Shown here in pieces: positions 33,402-44,640 of a stretch of 64,000 nucleotides of DNA. The stretch is from Locusta migratoria (Eukaryota; Arthropoda; Insecta; Orthoptera; Acrididae). Location of the stretch: contig CM048755.1 of the NCBI GenBank assembly GCA_026315105.1, positions 213,454,333 to 213,518,332 of the forward strand, read 5' to 3'. The notes below the pieces were generated by a model. That model was not told where the DNA came from, ran no database searches, and saw only the letters and a program-made list of their open reading frames with translations. The position numbers were made by a program, and so were the translations under genes. Position 1 is the stretch's first letter. Each line of letters opens with the position of its first letter.

Positions 33402-33525
33402 TTGTGTTTGTGAGAGAGAGAAAGAGAGAGAGAGTGTGGCCTTAGCATAAGTTAATTTAAGTGGTTTGTAAGTCTAGGGACCAGTGACCTAAGTAGTTTG
33501 GTCGCTTAGGTTTACAAACATTTGA
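33328..33525 (+). mobile_element. 5'-truncated SINE with expanded microsatellite
   Basis: Begins at the B-box side (GTTCAAGTACTCCCTCGGGC), then (GT)n at about 33359-33399 and (GA)n to about 33434. Then GTAAGTCTAGGGACCAGTGA and tail TTTACAAACATTTGA. The GT repeat grew from the GTGTGTGT linker common to SINE-B. Confidence 0.75.
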
Positions 33526-34323
33526 TTTGAACTGTTATATTGCACCACCATTAACATAAATGTGTCCTTGTGGATAATGAATGGTGTGATAACGTTACGA
33601 CTTCCAAGTCACATACATTCGGCAGTCCCAATTAGATAGTACCTTTAAGGCACTGTATGAGAGAGTGGTAACACATTGACATATTAATAATTATTATGCC
33701 AATCACGCGAAAAGTATTATTGTAACTATCACGAGACATGACAGTTTTGAGTTGTTGTTTTGCGTAATATAATTTAAGACCTTGGGGAAAATAATGATAA
33801 CCATCATTTAAAAAGTGTTGAGGTATGACGACTGGTATGCTTGAAAAATAGTTTCTATTACATGTTTTAATATTTGTTTTAATATTTATAGTTGTCATCT
33901 CTCTTCAGATTCATGTACTACTTGAAGACACCAGCTACATTAAAACACAAAAGTTGAGGGTTATCATTATTTACCCCGAAGTCTTCAATTTTAAAAAGCG
34001 CTGTGTGTGACGCCATAGTACATTAAAGCAGAGAGTACTCATAAAAGGCGCAGTTCAACGACGACCCCATAAGAAGAAAGCCGCCTCAACATGTTAGAGC
34101 GGACAGGATCCTGTGAAAAGTATCCAAAAAACATAGCCCACAAATCCCTTAAAGAGCTAAAAAATACTACTGAGTGTGAGGTGTTGTCTGATAAGGGATA
34201 TATTTGTAATACTTTAATGATAATGTGATACCATAGTCACTACACTAATTTCTCTGAGAGCCGGTTATTGGCTTAAAATGCGTCACTATGGGTAAATGTT
34301 AAAGGAGCCACTAATCTGAAGAT
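33526..34323. other. No gene recognised
   Basis: The 88-codon minus-strand frame at 33632-33898 has no recognisable domain. Otherwise nothing. Confidence 0.4.
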
Positions 34324-34450
34324 GGTTCGACACCACAGGCTGTACTAGGCAATATCCTGATGTAGGTGATACGCTGTTACCTTCCGAGTTTTGAACTGGC
34401 TTGCCCAGTCAATTACAGGAGGACTTACAGCTAAACGTAGGATACCAACC
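34324..34450 (+). repeat. Dispersed repeat M, copy 2
   Basis: Matches 1991-2121: CACCACAGGCTGTACTAGGC, GATACGCTGTTACCTTCCG, CTTGCCCAGTCAATTACAGG and TACCAACC. Flanks differ. Confidence 0.5.
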
Positions 34451-34824
34451 CCCACCTGAGCACATACATTAAACATTTTAACATGATAAATTAAAGCAAA
34501 CTATACATTTCTCAAGTGATAGCAGCAGATAGACGTATATTAAAGACGTATACTATGATTTTACCGATTATTTATTGTAGTTCGTTGTGGATATGGAACT
34601 GTAAATCCAATTAATATACTCAATAGAAGCTGAATTTATTGAGGAATTTCTATAAACTTATACTGTAGCTACTGCAGGAGGACAGTTATTGCCTTTCAAT
34701 AGTCTAGTTCGTCTTGCGACACTACGATCCTACTCTACGGTAAGTTTTGTATATTCAGTGGCTTTATGGGAAGATGCAATCATAAATGGCCCGATTAAAT
34801 TTACTGAATTACATGCCTATTTAT

Positions 34825-36010
34825 GTCTTTCAACATAATACATTTTCACACTCGGAGGAGAAAGCTGTTGATCGAAATTTTGTACGTCGATCTCGCCGAA
34901 ACGCAAAACGCCGCTGTTGTAATTATTCGTAACCAAACTCGTGTATCATTTCCAGGACAACCTCTCACAATCGCAATAATGAAAAACGAGCTGCCATTCT
35001 TCATACTCTTTCCATGTCCCCTATCTTTCGCGTCTGATAAGAAACCCGTATGGAGCAAGCAGTGTTTTTCAACCTTTTCGAATGTGCTACGGCCTTCCAA
35101 ATAAAAATATCCTGACCTCACCCCCAATCCTCCCACCCTTCCTCACGTACAGTAAAAAAACTGTTATTTCAAGTGAAACAAATGCAGTCTTCGTTCTTTT
35201 GCTTCAGCTTTCTATTAAATTGCTGAACTAAATTTTTGTGTATTTTTCGTAATTGAACACATTATCCAACTTTTACATGATTTCAGACAGAAAAATAAAT
35301 TTTGCTTAACCACAGTTTCGCATTTAGGGCAAGATTCAGAAGTGAATTATACTCATTAAGAAAGATCCCCCTCTACAGACAATTTGTAAGGAAGTACATC
35401 TTTTTTCTTCAGAATTACTTATTGTATCAAGTTCTTTTACCTGTCGATTTGGGTCCTGAAAACAGTTTCAGATTTTGCGTTTATACATCATTAACTCACT
35501 ATGTTATAAAACAATATACGATCTATTCAATTCACAATGAATGTCACACAAGAAACTCAGTAATTTTAACATTAAATACATTTCACTATGGCATTCGTTT
35601 TTTTTAATTACTGAACCCCTCGTTATTTTATGGTGTAAGCACTTCCCCCTGTGATGGTAGCCCCCTGGGGGTCGCGACCCACAGGTTGAAAAACACTGCT
35701 CCATAAGTACAGTCAGTCTCACAGCAGTTCTGTTGGATCTTCTAAGAGTACTGCCAACAATACCAAGTTCTGTTTCGCCATCACCACAGAATCTTATTTC
35801 TAGTTTAAGTCTGTTGTAATACTTATTTCTATGTATGTAGTTAAATTAATATCATTAGATTTGATTGCTTTATCTTGTGTACGAATTTTAACGTACTCCA
35901 ATTCGTACTCATGTGAACGACCTCGAACTTCTTTATTATTTTTGGTAAATTTATTGACAATTCATATTGACTGTTTCCTCAGTTCTGTCAGCAAATTTGA
36001 CATAAATAAC
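34825..36010 (-). mobile_element. CR1/L2-like LINE fragment interrupted by a hAT-like element
   Basis: 34825-35059 matches the 3' UTR side of LINE copies 1 and 3 (TTTTCACACTCGGAGGAGAA, AAAACGAGCTGCC). 35699-36010 matches the next part upstream (TGTTGGATCTTCTAAGAGT, CAATACCAAGTTCTG, and the region of KYLGV and QLTLN). Strongly diverged, no ORF survives. The segment between is the hAT-like insert. 34451-34824 and 36011-36694 show nothing recognisable. Confidence 0.6.
35060..35698. mobile_element. Non-autonomous hAT-like element
   Basis: A 639-bp insert with terminal inverted repeats CAGTGTTTTTCAACC / GGTTGAAAAACACTG. Just inside the right end is GGGGGTCGCGACCCACAG, typical of hAT ends. It splits a LINE fragment whose two halves match other copies on each side. 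A clean 8-bp TSD is not visible. The ATGGAGCA/TGCTCCAT flanks are themselves inverted. Confidence 0.75.
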
Positions 36011-36694
36011 AGTATTAATTGTGCTATTACTACCTCAATTACGCGAGTGTCTTTCCCCAAACATTAACGCAGTCATTAAATGAAACAACAGAACGTGTAA
36101 AGAGAGGAAGGCCACACGAAACAGGAAATTCCAATATAGTTTACATGGTACATTTGTTGTGGCTGGAATACGAGATGCAATACAAAGTACAATGAGGGCT
36201 GTAAGAATTTCGCGAAATTTAACCAAAATAACTTCCGTCATGTAAAGATCCAGTACCACTAATTACATTATTACAATACTCTCCCAGTTGAAACTCTTAC
36301 ACATGGTCACAGAACCATATGAAATATTTATTGTAACAGTATCATCGCTTATTCTGCAAAATGATAGCCGGTACATGAAATACGGACGATTTATTCTCGT
36401 GACGTGCTAATCGTACGCAACTAGCGCGTCATCAGTGGTAGTATTAAATTATTTATATTAAGCACCATTGACAGAACGTATTCGGATCCTCTCGCTAGAC
36501 GGACATACGGATAATTTAACTACATAAGTAAGATATCTAAGAAATATTCTCTATGCTTTGAGAGCATATCTGTTAAAAATAACTAACTTTTTAAGTTATT
36601 ATCCTTCCAGTTACGTCATATTCTTTCCGCTGGCACGAAATTTGTTTACCGCGTTGTCCACATTCTCAATACAGCAGTAACTATATTCCTGAAA

Positions 36695-36970
36695 TTAGCC
36701 AACGTCCCACACCGCGCAGCATTTCTCCATAGTGAAGGAAGTCTTTTTAGTAGTTAAGTTATATCTTCTATGCCAATAAAACGCATTCTGTTGTTCACCT
36801 TTCCCGCAACATTATGGCAATGTGTTATTTCCAATTTATGTCTGTCGGAGTGCTAATAGTAATTCCTACGTATGCAGTTAAATTTAAGGCCTTCCATTTG
36901 ATTGATTTATTATGTGATCGACGTTTAACGGATTCCTTTTAGTACTCACACAAACTACGTCACACGTTGT
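36695..36970 (-). mobile_element. CR1/L2-like LINE fragment
   Basis: CCACACCGCGCAGCATTTCT, CCAATAAAACGCATTCTG, TTGTTCACCTTTCCCGCAAC and GTGTTATTTCCAATTT are the minus-strand RT/3' region of the same LINE family. Diverged, no ORF. Its flank at 36640-36700 is repeated at about 37480-37545 (CAATACAGCAGTAACTAT / CAATATAGCAGTAACTAT). Confidence 0.6.
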
Positions 36971-37070
36971 TATTATTTAGGACCAATGTAATGGCAGTTG
37001 CTCCTCACATATTAAAAATAACCGAGATTATTACAATTAACGATGTTTGTGCTAGCAATCTCCAGAGTGA

Positions 37071-37263
37071 TGTTCAAATGTTTGTAGAGCTTATGGGACT
37101 TAACTACGGGGGCATCAGCCCCTATACTTACAAACTACTTACGAACTACCTTATAGTGAAGACGACACAAACATCCACGCCCCAAGCGGATTTGAACCCC
37201 CGACCGTAGCGACCGTGCAGACTGTGACTGGCGCGCCGCAGACCGCTCGGCCACTGCGCCCGG
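37071..37263 (-). mobile_element. SINE-A, diverged
   Basis: Reverse copy with GATTTGAACCCCCGACCG and a CCGCTCGGCCACTGCGCC head. TSD not clear. Confidence 0.8.
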
Positions 37264-39040
37264 TAATCTTCATAGTGACAAAGCTCTACTGCATTCGTTT
37301 GAATTCTAGTAGCAACAGAAAGAAAAGGTGTATTCCGATCTTGTGACAGAAATATTCAGTACTCATCAAGTATCTACACGACCACTATTCCTCCAGTACT
37401 GTGTTTTATGCACATATACGTTAAAAATAATAAATTATTTCTTTTATTTTTCCAATTTCGTGAGTTTCACTTCGCCGCCCTCGTCAGCTGTCTACATTAT
37501 CATGCACATATTCAATATAGCAGTAACTATGTTCCTGTAAGTTGCTGATAAAGATACAACCGAATTCTACTTCTCTTCTTCACAAGGCACCTAGTATTGA
37601 TCATTTCACTGTGAAACCGAAAATGTTATGCAATACACGACTTTTATGGCACTTTTTAGGTTTTATCATGAAGTGACCTAGCGAATGCTTCCTATTTTTT
37701 TCAATAGTACTGCTTTGTCTATGTATTTGAGGCATGTAGAGAAACGTAAAAGAACAGAAACCTCTAAAGTGGACCAAGCAAGATAAACCTTACAAGGCTT
37801 TTTCATAATGGATGTCACTACAGACTGTAATCTTTTTAAATTAAAAAATGAATAGTGAACTACTGTGGTAAGACTCAAAACTTCCAAAATTAACCTCGTG
37901 TGTTTCCGTTGACATTACACAACACCGCTCATCTTGCATACTATATAGAATGTAAGCATTGTTTTCTCCTTGTACCACCTGCCATCCTATTCTTGTTTCT
38001 CAAAGTGTCGACAGATAATTTCTGTCCCTCAGAAGTTTGTAGTCACCAGGCCGTAATCTTAAGATTTATTACACTACCAATAGTTAATCATTTATCAGTT
38101 CATTTTAGACGATAAAGAATGGCTTCCTTCACCATGACACTGCAAACTGGACATCGAAGCAGGCAATCACATATTGTAATCACCAACAACAAGTTCTCTA
38201 GAATAAAAATTCACTGCTCCACTCTACTTCGTTGTACAATTTGTGATGACAGAAATAAACGTTTTCCTGCGCCAACAAAATGAAATGTAAACAAAACAGA
38301 ATTCAGTACGCTTCCAGCACCAATATTGTCAGACGCTCTTATGACAGCCAATAAAAAAAAACGCAACTTTGTTTACTTAATTTTAATTTTAAACAGTACT
38401 GGTTTCCTTAAATTAAGAGAAAATTATAAAAATAACAAGAACACAAAATACTACGTGCCTCATATATTGAAACATAGCTCAGGGGTGCAAACGGTACGAC
38501 ATAATTAAAGGATGAAAAAACGGTTTTACAATTGAAATCAGTGAAACTGTCAGTTTGGTATACGCAGTGAGATTAATTCGATCAGTAGTCGGATACCTAT
38601 AGTACTACTAGCAATGATATTCACTATGGTGTACGTTAGATATTACCGACATAACTCTTGAAAAAGTGGTATTAACGCTGCAACAGCATATAGAGGAATC
38701 TGAAAAACAAATGCAAACAAATTCCGGGACAATCGCAGTGGATTTCTTCCTGTCGATATTTACACACATAAGAACATGCATACGTCAAGGGTAAAATACA
38801 TTCATGGAAAATGAAAAGTGAACACCATGAAACATCGATCAGCCGAGGGAAGTATCTACTAACTGTTATATTGACACATTCTTGAGAAGTATACAATGCA
38901 CGATCACACACACAGAGCCATACGCACGCGAGTAAAGTCATCAGAGGGCGCGCAATGTCGACGCGAGTTCCGTGTAAACCTTCCTGTTGCAGAAATGCAA
39001 GCTGCAATTCTCCCATGTGAACGATCGTAGAGGTGCCGAT
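37264..39040. other. No gene recognised
   Basis: AT-rich. Frames of up to 114 codons (38672-39016, minus) show no domain. Confidence 0.45.
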
Positions 39041-39410
39041 TTAGTCTAGCGGAAAGGCCTGCCATGCAATTTACACCTGGTACCTCAGTTGGGCCAGATT
39101 TCGTTAGGGTCGTGAAGACAGCGCAAGATGATGTTCCATCCGGTCCCAAAGATGCTCAATGGGGGATAGGTCTGGAGATCGTGCTGGCCAGGATAGTTGA
39201 TGTACACCTTGAAGAGCACATTGTGTAATACGGCATACATTTGGACGTGCGTTGCCCTGTTGGAAAATCATATCGCTTGTTGGTGCATGTACGGTGGCAA
39301 GACGGGTTGGATGATGTTTGCAATGTAACGTGCACTGTTCAATGTTCCCTCGACCATTACCAAAGGAGAAATGCCTGTGTAGGATATGGCTCCCTACACC
39401 CTTCTGAAAC
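39041..39410 (-). pseudogene. Tc1-like transposase fragment
   Basis: Minus strand: VMVEGTLNSARYIANIIQPV and LPPYMHQQAI. After a frameshift come FQQGNARPNVCRITQCAL, QGVHQLSWPARSPDLSPIEH and LWDRMEHHL. These are the second and third catalytic blocks of a Tc1-family DDE transposase. The block II Asp (QQDNARPH in the family) is replaced by Gly (QQGNARPN), while the PIEH glutamate is kept. A stop follows the third block. No terminal repeats were found. Confidence 0.8.
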
Positions 39411-39646
39411 TGTCAACAAGTTATCTAATGAATCGGTCATGTTAATAACTGTTAATGTTGTCACGGGATTAATAAGACAACTTCATGACGCTGAATCTTG
39501 CTGCGTTTGAAGACTTACAAAATAGTTGCTGACAGAGACCTTTATTTCGGTAAGTTCTTCTCGTGCTTCACTGTCCGGAACGATATCGGAATGGCCTCTT
39601 CAAAATATGTTTACGATAGACCAACATAGTGTCAGACATCGATGTT

Positions 39647-39839
39647 TGCCGGCCGCGGTGACCGTGGGGACTGAGGCGCTCCAGTCACGGTCTGCATGGC
39701 CACTACGGTCGGGGGTTCGAATCCCCCCTCTGACATGGATATTTGTGCCGTCCTTAGTCTTAGCTAGTTCATAAGTAGTTTGTAAGCTTAGGGACTGATG
39801 ACCTCATAGTTAAGTCCCATAAGTTCTACAAACATTTGA
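39647..39839 (+). mobile_element. SINE-A with 11-bp TSD
   Basis: Full-length. TSD ACATCGATGTT at 39636-39646 and 39840-39850. It landed beside the 3' end of the older SINE that follows. Confidence 0.92.
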
Positions 39840-39852
39840 ACATCGATGTTCA

Positions 39853-40032
39853 TGTTTGTAAATCTTTGGGACCAAACTACTGTGGTCATCAATTCTTAAG
39901 CTTACAAATTACTTATAATGATGTAAGGACAACACACTCATCCATGCCCGAGGGAGGACTCGAAACTCCGACGGGAGCGATCTCAAGTGTCTGACATGGC
40001 GTATAAAGCCGCTCGGCCATTCCCACTCGGCA
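39853..40032 (-). mobile_element. Older SINE, reverse orientation
   Basis: TTTGTAAATCTTTGGGACCA tail, CCCGAGGGAGGACTCGAAAC B-box region, GCCGCTCGGCCATTCCCACT head. Tail-to-tail with the SINE-A copy. Confidence 0.75.
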
Positions 40033-41088
40033 CTCCTAGATGGTAAACAAAATGTATTGGTTATGCATATCATAAGATTTTCAAGGCGAGTGAAACCATC
40101 GGAGTCCAAATGTGTGTCATTAATAAACGTCAACACGTAGGAATAGGTCTACTTGCATTGAGGTCTCAGGCTTGACTGTCAATTGTTTGCCTAGTTCGTA
40201 TTCTTTAAATGATACTGATGTTTCTGATAAAGAACAGAACACAAACTTAATATTCTTCAGGAAATTGTACTATGTCATTTATGTTGTAAAATGAGATTAT
40301 TACGCATTCTCTGTTACATTTAGTCAAGTGAGCTTATTAACACATTTCTCAGAGTATTACAGAGTGATCCTAACTGAAATCTAGCGTTGGAGATAGTTCT
40401 CTAACATTCACTTTTTCTTCTTCTACAGAAAAAAAGATATCTAACTTAGCTTTCATATTGTAACATAACGGATACATACTCAGTATGTCACACTATTATT
40501 GAGATTTCTTGAATTGTATGGGAGTCAGGGCGGGGCTAGGCGTGAAGCTTCCGATTCTGGAGGACCAGCCCAGAGCTTAGAGTGTTGTTTTTCTTTTTTT
40601 TTTCTTTTTTTTTTTTTTTTTTTTTAATCTGAACTTTGACAATTCCAAATCTTCCTTTGGTATTCTAGTTGTTAGGAAATAGGTGTAGTGTAAAGAAGAA
40701 CCAGTTCCAATAATATGCGAATTTTATTTATTTATTTTCAAAAAGGCACAACAGTACTGACAATAGCAAACATTGCTTCATGAAAAGTTCTACTCACTAA
40801 AACAGTTGTTTCTTTCAGTGATACATGAAAATACTTTACAATGAGAAAATTTATAATGAGGCCTTGATTTTATACAATGAATAGCAATATTTTCACTTCT
40901 ACCACGATATGCAGAAAAATTAGTGCAATTTCATTGTTATTTAGTCATATGATGACACAGAGCTCGCGTCAAATACATAATTGTGTATGCATTGTAAGAA
41001 ATGACAAGCAAAATATAGATAGAGGATCTGATGTACAAAGCATGATACTAAATTTTGTACACATTACGTAAGTTCTTAGGTTTATAGG
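40033..41088. other. No gene recognised; T-rich tract
   Basis: A T-rich run lies at about 40589-40625 (T with scattered C). It may be the A-tail of an unrecognised minus-strand insert. Nothing else supported. Confidence 0.4.
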
Positions 41089-42960
41089 TCTAGTCCATTA
41101 ATCCAGTTGAGCTCTTCAGGAGATGCATGATGGATGTCATTTATTGATCCCCCGAAGGTTCGTTCTGGGTATTCACCAACAATGTCATTTATTCTTTGCA
41201 TGGCAGCTTCACAGTCACAATCGGCATATGTTGCCCAGATTCATTTCTGCTGGAGATACCCGCAGTTCTCTTGTCCTGTTCGTTTGCGGTTGATGATTCT
41301 CCACCGGCGTCTGGGAGTGTGACACCTGGAACTCGCATGGAAGGGTTTTCATCCAGATGACCGTTGAACACTGGAGATTCTTCCCACTGGCTTTTCTATG
41401 CTTCGTTGATGTTAACGTTGGAGACTTCAAGAAATTGTGCAGTTCGCCAAGGTGGTTTTCTTGACTTGAAATACTGATTTTCAGCTATTAATATATCGCT
41501 GTGACCCGTTGCTGAGGGTTCTTCTGAATGTTTCTCCAGATCTTCAGGAGAGCATCTGATCGTCGTAGAGCTGGAGGTTGGATGTTACTTAAAACTGGTA
41601 GCCATGCAGTTCGTGTGCTACGTAGACAACCTGCAATAAGTTGCATTTTCTGGTTGAGTTGCACATCTATCTTTCTCGAGTGAGTGCTGTTCATCTAAGT
41701 TGGATAACAGTATTCAGCGACAGAGTGTGACAGTGCCAAAGCAGTTGACCGTAGGGTTTGAGCACTGCAACCCCAGGAGCTACCAGCAAGCTTGTGAATA
41801 ATATTATTACGGGTCTTCACTTTAGCGACCACGTTGAAGATATGTCGGAAAGTTAGGGACCTGTCGAGTGTTATTCCGATGTACTTTGGAATGCTGCAGT
41901 ACTGCAAGGTTTTTCATCTGAGTTTGACTTCTGGTTTATAGTCAGAGTGCATATTTCGTAGCTGAAATGCTGAAGTACGATTTTACTGAAGGTTGAGGTG
42001 GAGGCATCATTTCTTGAAGTATGTGTCCGGGATTTCCAAGTCGGCAGTTAATATACTTTCAGCAGTAGTGAAACTGGAGCTCTGGGTTACCAAAGAGATG
42101 TCATCACCATAATACATATAATTTATTATACGAATTTCCCTGAGGATGTGGCTGGCAGGTCATATTTGAAGACTTTTCTTCTGTCGTTATCAGAGTAGAT
42201 CTGGAAAAGTCTGTTGCGTAGCATGTTGATAAGTAGGTTTGAGAGTTTCCGACACTGTATGATGCTCACAAATTTCAAGAGAAGGCCTTTTCACCATATG
42301 GTGTTGTAGGTGGCGGTTAGATCCAAGAAAGCAGCTATGCTTACACTTTTATTCTCATATCCATTTTCAATATCGTTTGTGAGGCAAACACTTGGTCATT
42401 ACAGTTTATACCAGGATTGAATCCAGCTTGTTCTATGGGCATTTGTTTATTAATTGTTTCATGGATCCTGTTGTAGATGAGTCATTCAAGTAGTTTGTGA
42501 CACTTAACACATCTGTTAGGCGGTAACATTCTACTTCTGTTGGGTCTTTGTTCGGTTTGAGGATTGGTATTACCTTGGTTTTCTTGAATAATGGTGGAAG
42601 ATTTCCAGTGAATAGACTATCTGAAAAGAAGCCATTTGATATTTGCTAGTCCACAGTGTGTGAGAAATTCAGGGTAAATCCCATAGAATCCAGCTGCCTT
42701 CTCAACTTTCATGTTCCTGACGGCATTTCTTAGTTCCTCCTCAGTGAATAAACTGGAAAATTTCGAAGAATTTGCTCTTTTCTCGGTGTTGAGCTGAGTT
42801 TTGATTTCCCTTCTTGTCTGCATATTTGCATTTGCCAATTTAACATCGAAGGAATTAGGCCAAAGAGCTCCGAGATTTTAGGTTCGAATTTCAAGTGAAG
42901 GTGAAAAACCATTCTTTCTTATTTTATTCAGTAACGATCTAGGAGACTTTTCTTATTGAC
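41089..42960 (-). pseudogene. Decayed, 5'-truncated LINE of the 28.7-kb type
   Basis: Minus strand in order: SSLFTEEELRNAVRNMKVEK and AAGFYGIYPEFL (about 42760-42650), LKPNKDPTEVECYR (about 42550), then heavily decayed palm, IPKYIGITLDRSLTFRHIF (41895), KTRNNIIHKLAGSSWGC, NQKMQLIAGCLRSTRTAWL, TGQENCGYLQQKW, and NDIVGEYPERTFGGSINDIH to the end near 41095. It corresponds block for block to the ORF at 28695-31772 (KYLGVILDRSL, TRNNILRKLTGS). The C-terminal Cys/His motif appears as CDC...C. Many stops and frameshifts. Confidence 0.7.
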
Positions 42961-43289
42961 AATTTTCTTCAAAACTCTTTTACCTTTTGTCAGAAGTCCC
43001 TGCGTTACAAAACGACTGAACTGAAGAGAAGATATTCGGCCATTGAAATTTTAAAATACAACCTATGAATTCAACAGTATTATATCCATAGCAGTGAAAA
43101 CCAGGCGCTGGCAGCATTTTTAGCTTTACAACATGTCATATATAGATCGGAGCATATCTCCTTTATCAACTAAACATGTGTGTGAATTATAATCTCTAAA
43201 CACCACTGTGACCATCACATCAATTTCTGTATCATGTTTTTGTTTCCTTTTTAAGTACACTATTTCATTTCCACGAAAGTTACATAAAA

Positions 43290-44640
43290 ATATACTCTCC
43301 TATTGCCTTTCCATTTGAGAAGGTAATTCCTTCTTCTGAAGCTGGACTATCAAATTCATCTCTTAACTGCTGCTAATCACTATCGTTTTGGTAGGCCAAG
43401 TGTATTGAGACGCACTGTTCCACACAGTTCCACGAGCATACACACCACGAGACTTTACATACGCTATTCAAAAAGATCCACAGAGGAGAAGTAATTGTCC
43501 AACGCAGGTAAATAATTATTGTAGTCAAGGCGGCATGTCAGTTTCTGCACTACCCTCCCACCAAGACCGAACTTTCCTTAACCGCTATCAGATGTTTTAC
43601 CTTGGTATACATCAAATTCTTTGACGTAATCTGAGATACCTGTACGACACCAAAGCTTGTATCCACGTTCAAATGGCTTTATCGGATTGTATTGTTTTAG
43701 GGAAGATCGTCCTTTGAATCGAACAGTACTCTCGTCGATGTTCTGATGTGGAATTCGTAATTAATGAAAGTTTTGTTCAACGCTGTAATTAGCGGACGTA
43801 TTTTATAAAGTTCTTCTGGTTATAATTCAGGTAAATCAAGAACAGATTTGTTTCCCTGTCTTGTCATAGTTTATGTGACAAGTGCAACGTTCAGATCACT
43901 ATCACATCAAAAATGACGTTCTTGTGGCAAACGATAATAACTGCAGAAGAATTCAAGACCAAAAACATCGGTAAAGCTCTTTTTCAGTTATAAGCTGAAT
44001 GCATTTTCCCTTTTCCACAATGTATAGATTACTTTGAAAAATAATATGTTCAGTCACTTTGCTCGACAAAATAGCGAAAAGATATCTGTTACAGAATCAT
44101 TTTGGGAAACGTATTGCTCGATCACTCCCTTTTGGAGCGAAAATTTAGAAAAATCTGTTACGCCGTTTTGTCTCCTAAATTTGTGAGAAACTCTCGAATT
44201 GCAATTCTCAATTTTGGCATTTCTTTCATTTTCATGGGAGGGAGAGTCTGTATTGTCTTTGCGACTAGCAATTTGCTTTTGGTTATTTTCCTCTTGGTGC
44301 CCTTATACATTTGTTGCTTTCTTGTTCGCCGTCTGCCAGGTCATTTTCAAAATCATAACAGATTTCAAAAATGTATTTTTTTTTTCAGATTCTTGAGAAA
44401 AAGTGGAAATATTCCCTTATGGAATGTTCGGTGGAGTGGCATACTATTTTGATCTTTGCACTTGCATATTGTTTAGTTAGAATTTTTCTAAAACTTGTCC
44501 TGTATCAGAATCACTACTTTTATCATCAGGCGTATCAATGTCAGATGGAAATATCTCTTCATATTTCAATTTTCTCGCTATGGCCTTACATGCATAATGA
44601 CATATCTATAGGCCTGACTGGACTTACCAGTGGCAAATAA
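43290..44640 (-). pseudogene. piggyBac-like transposase remnant
   Basis: Minus strand: an acidic N-terminal region (SSDSDTGQ...) near 44560-44480, YKIRPLITALNKTFINYEFH (about 43820-43760), then STVRF and GRSSLKQYNPIKPFERGYKL (about 43725-43660), WCRTGISDYVKEFDVYQGK, GLGGRVVQKLT, YLPALDNYFSSVDLFE and CGTVRLNTLGLPKR (about 43430-43390). This matches the order in piggyBac (PGBD) transposases: RGRSSLKQY, KP..RG.K.W, Y.GK, DNFF.S..L and G T.R.N..G.P. The D of DNYFSS is kept. Interrupted by stops and frameshifts, and the Cys-rich tail was not found. Confidence 0.72.

Noticed and set aside
44102..44640. Plus-strand ORFs of 116 and 89 codons
   Set aside because: They are antisense to the piggyBac-like relic and have no recognisable domain.
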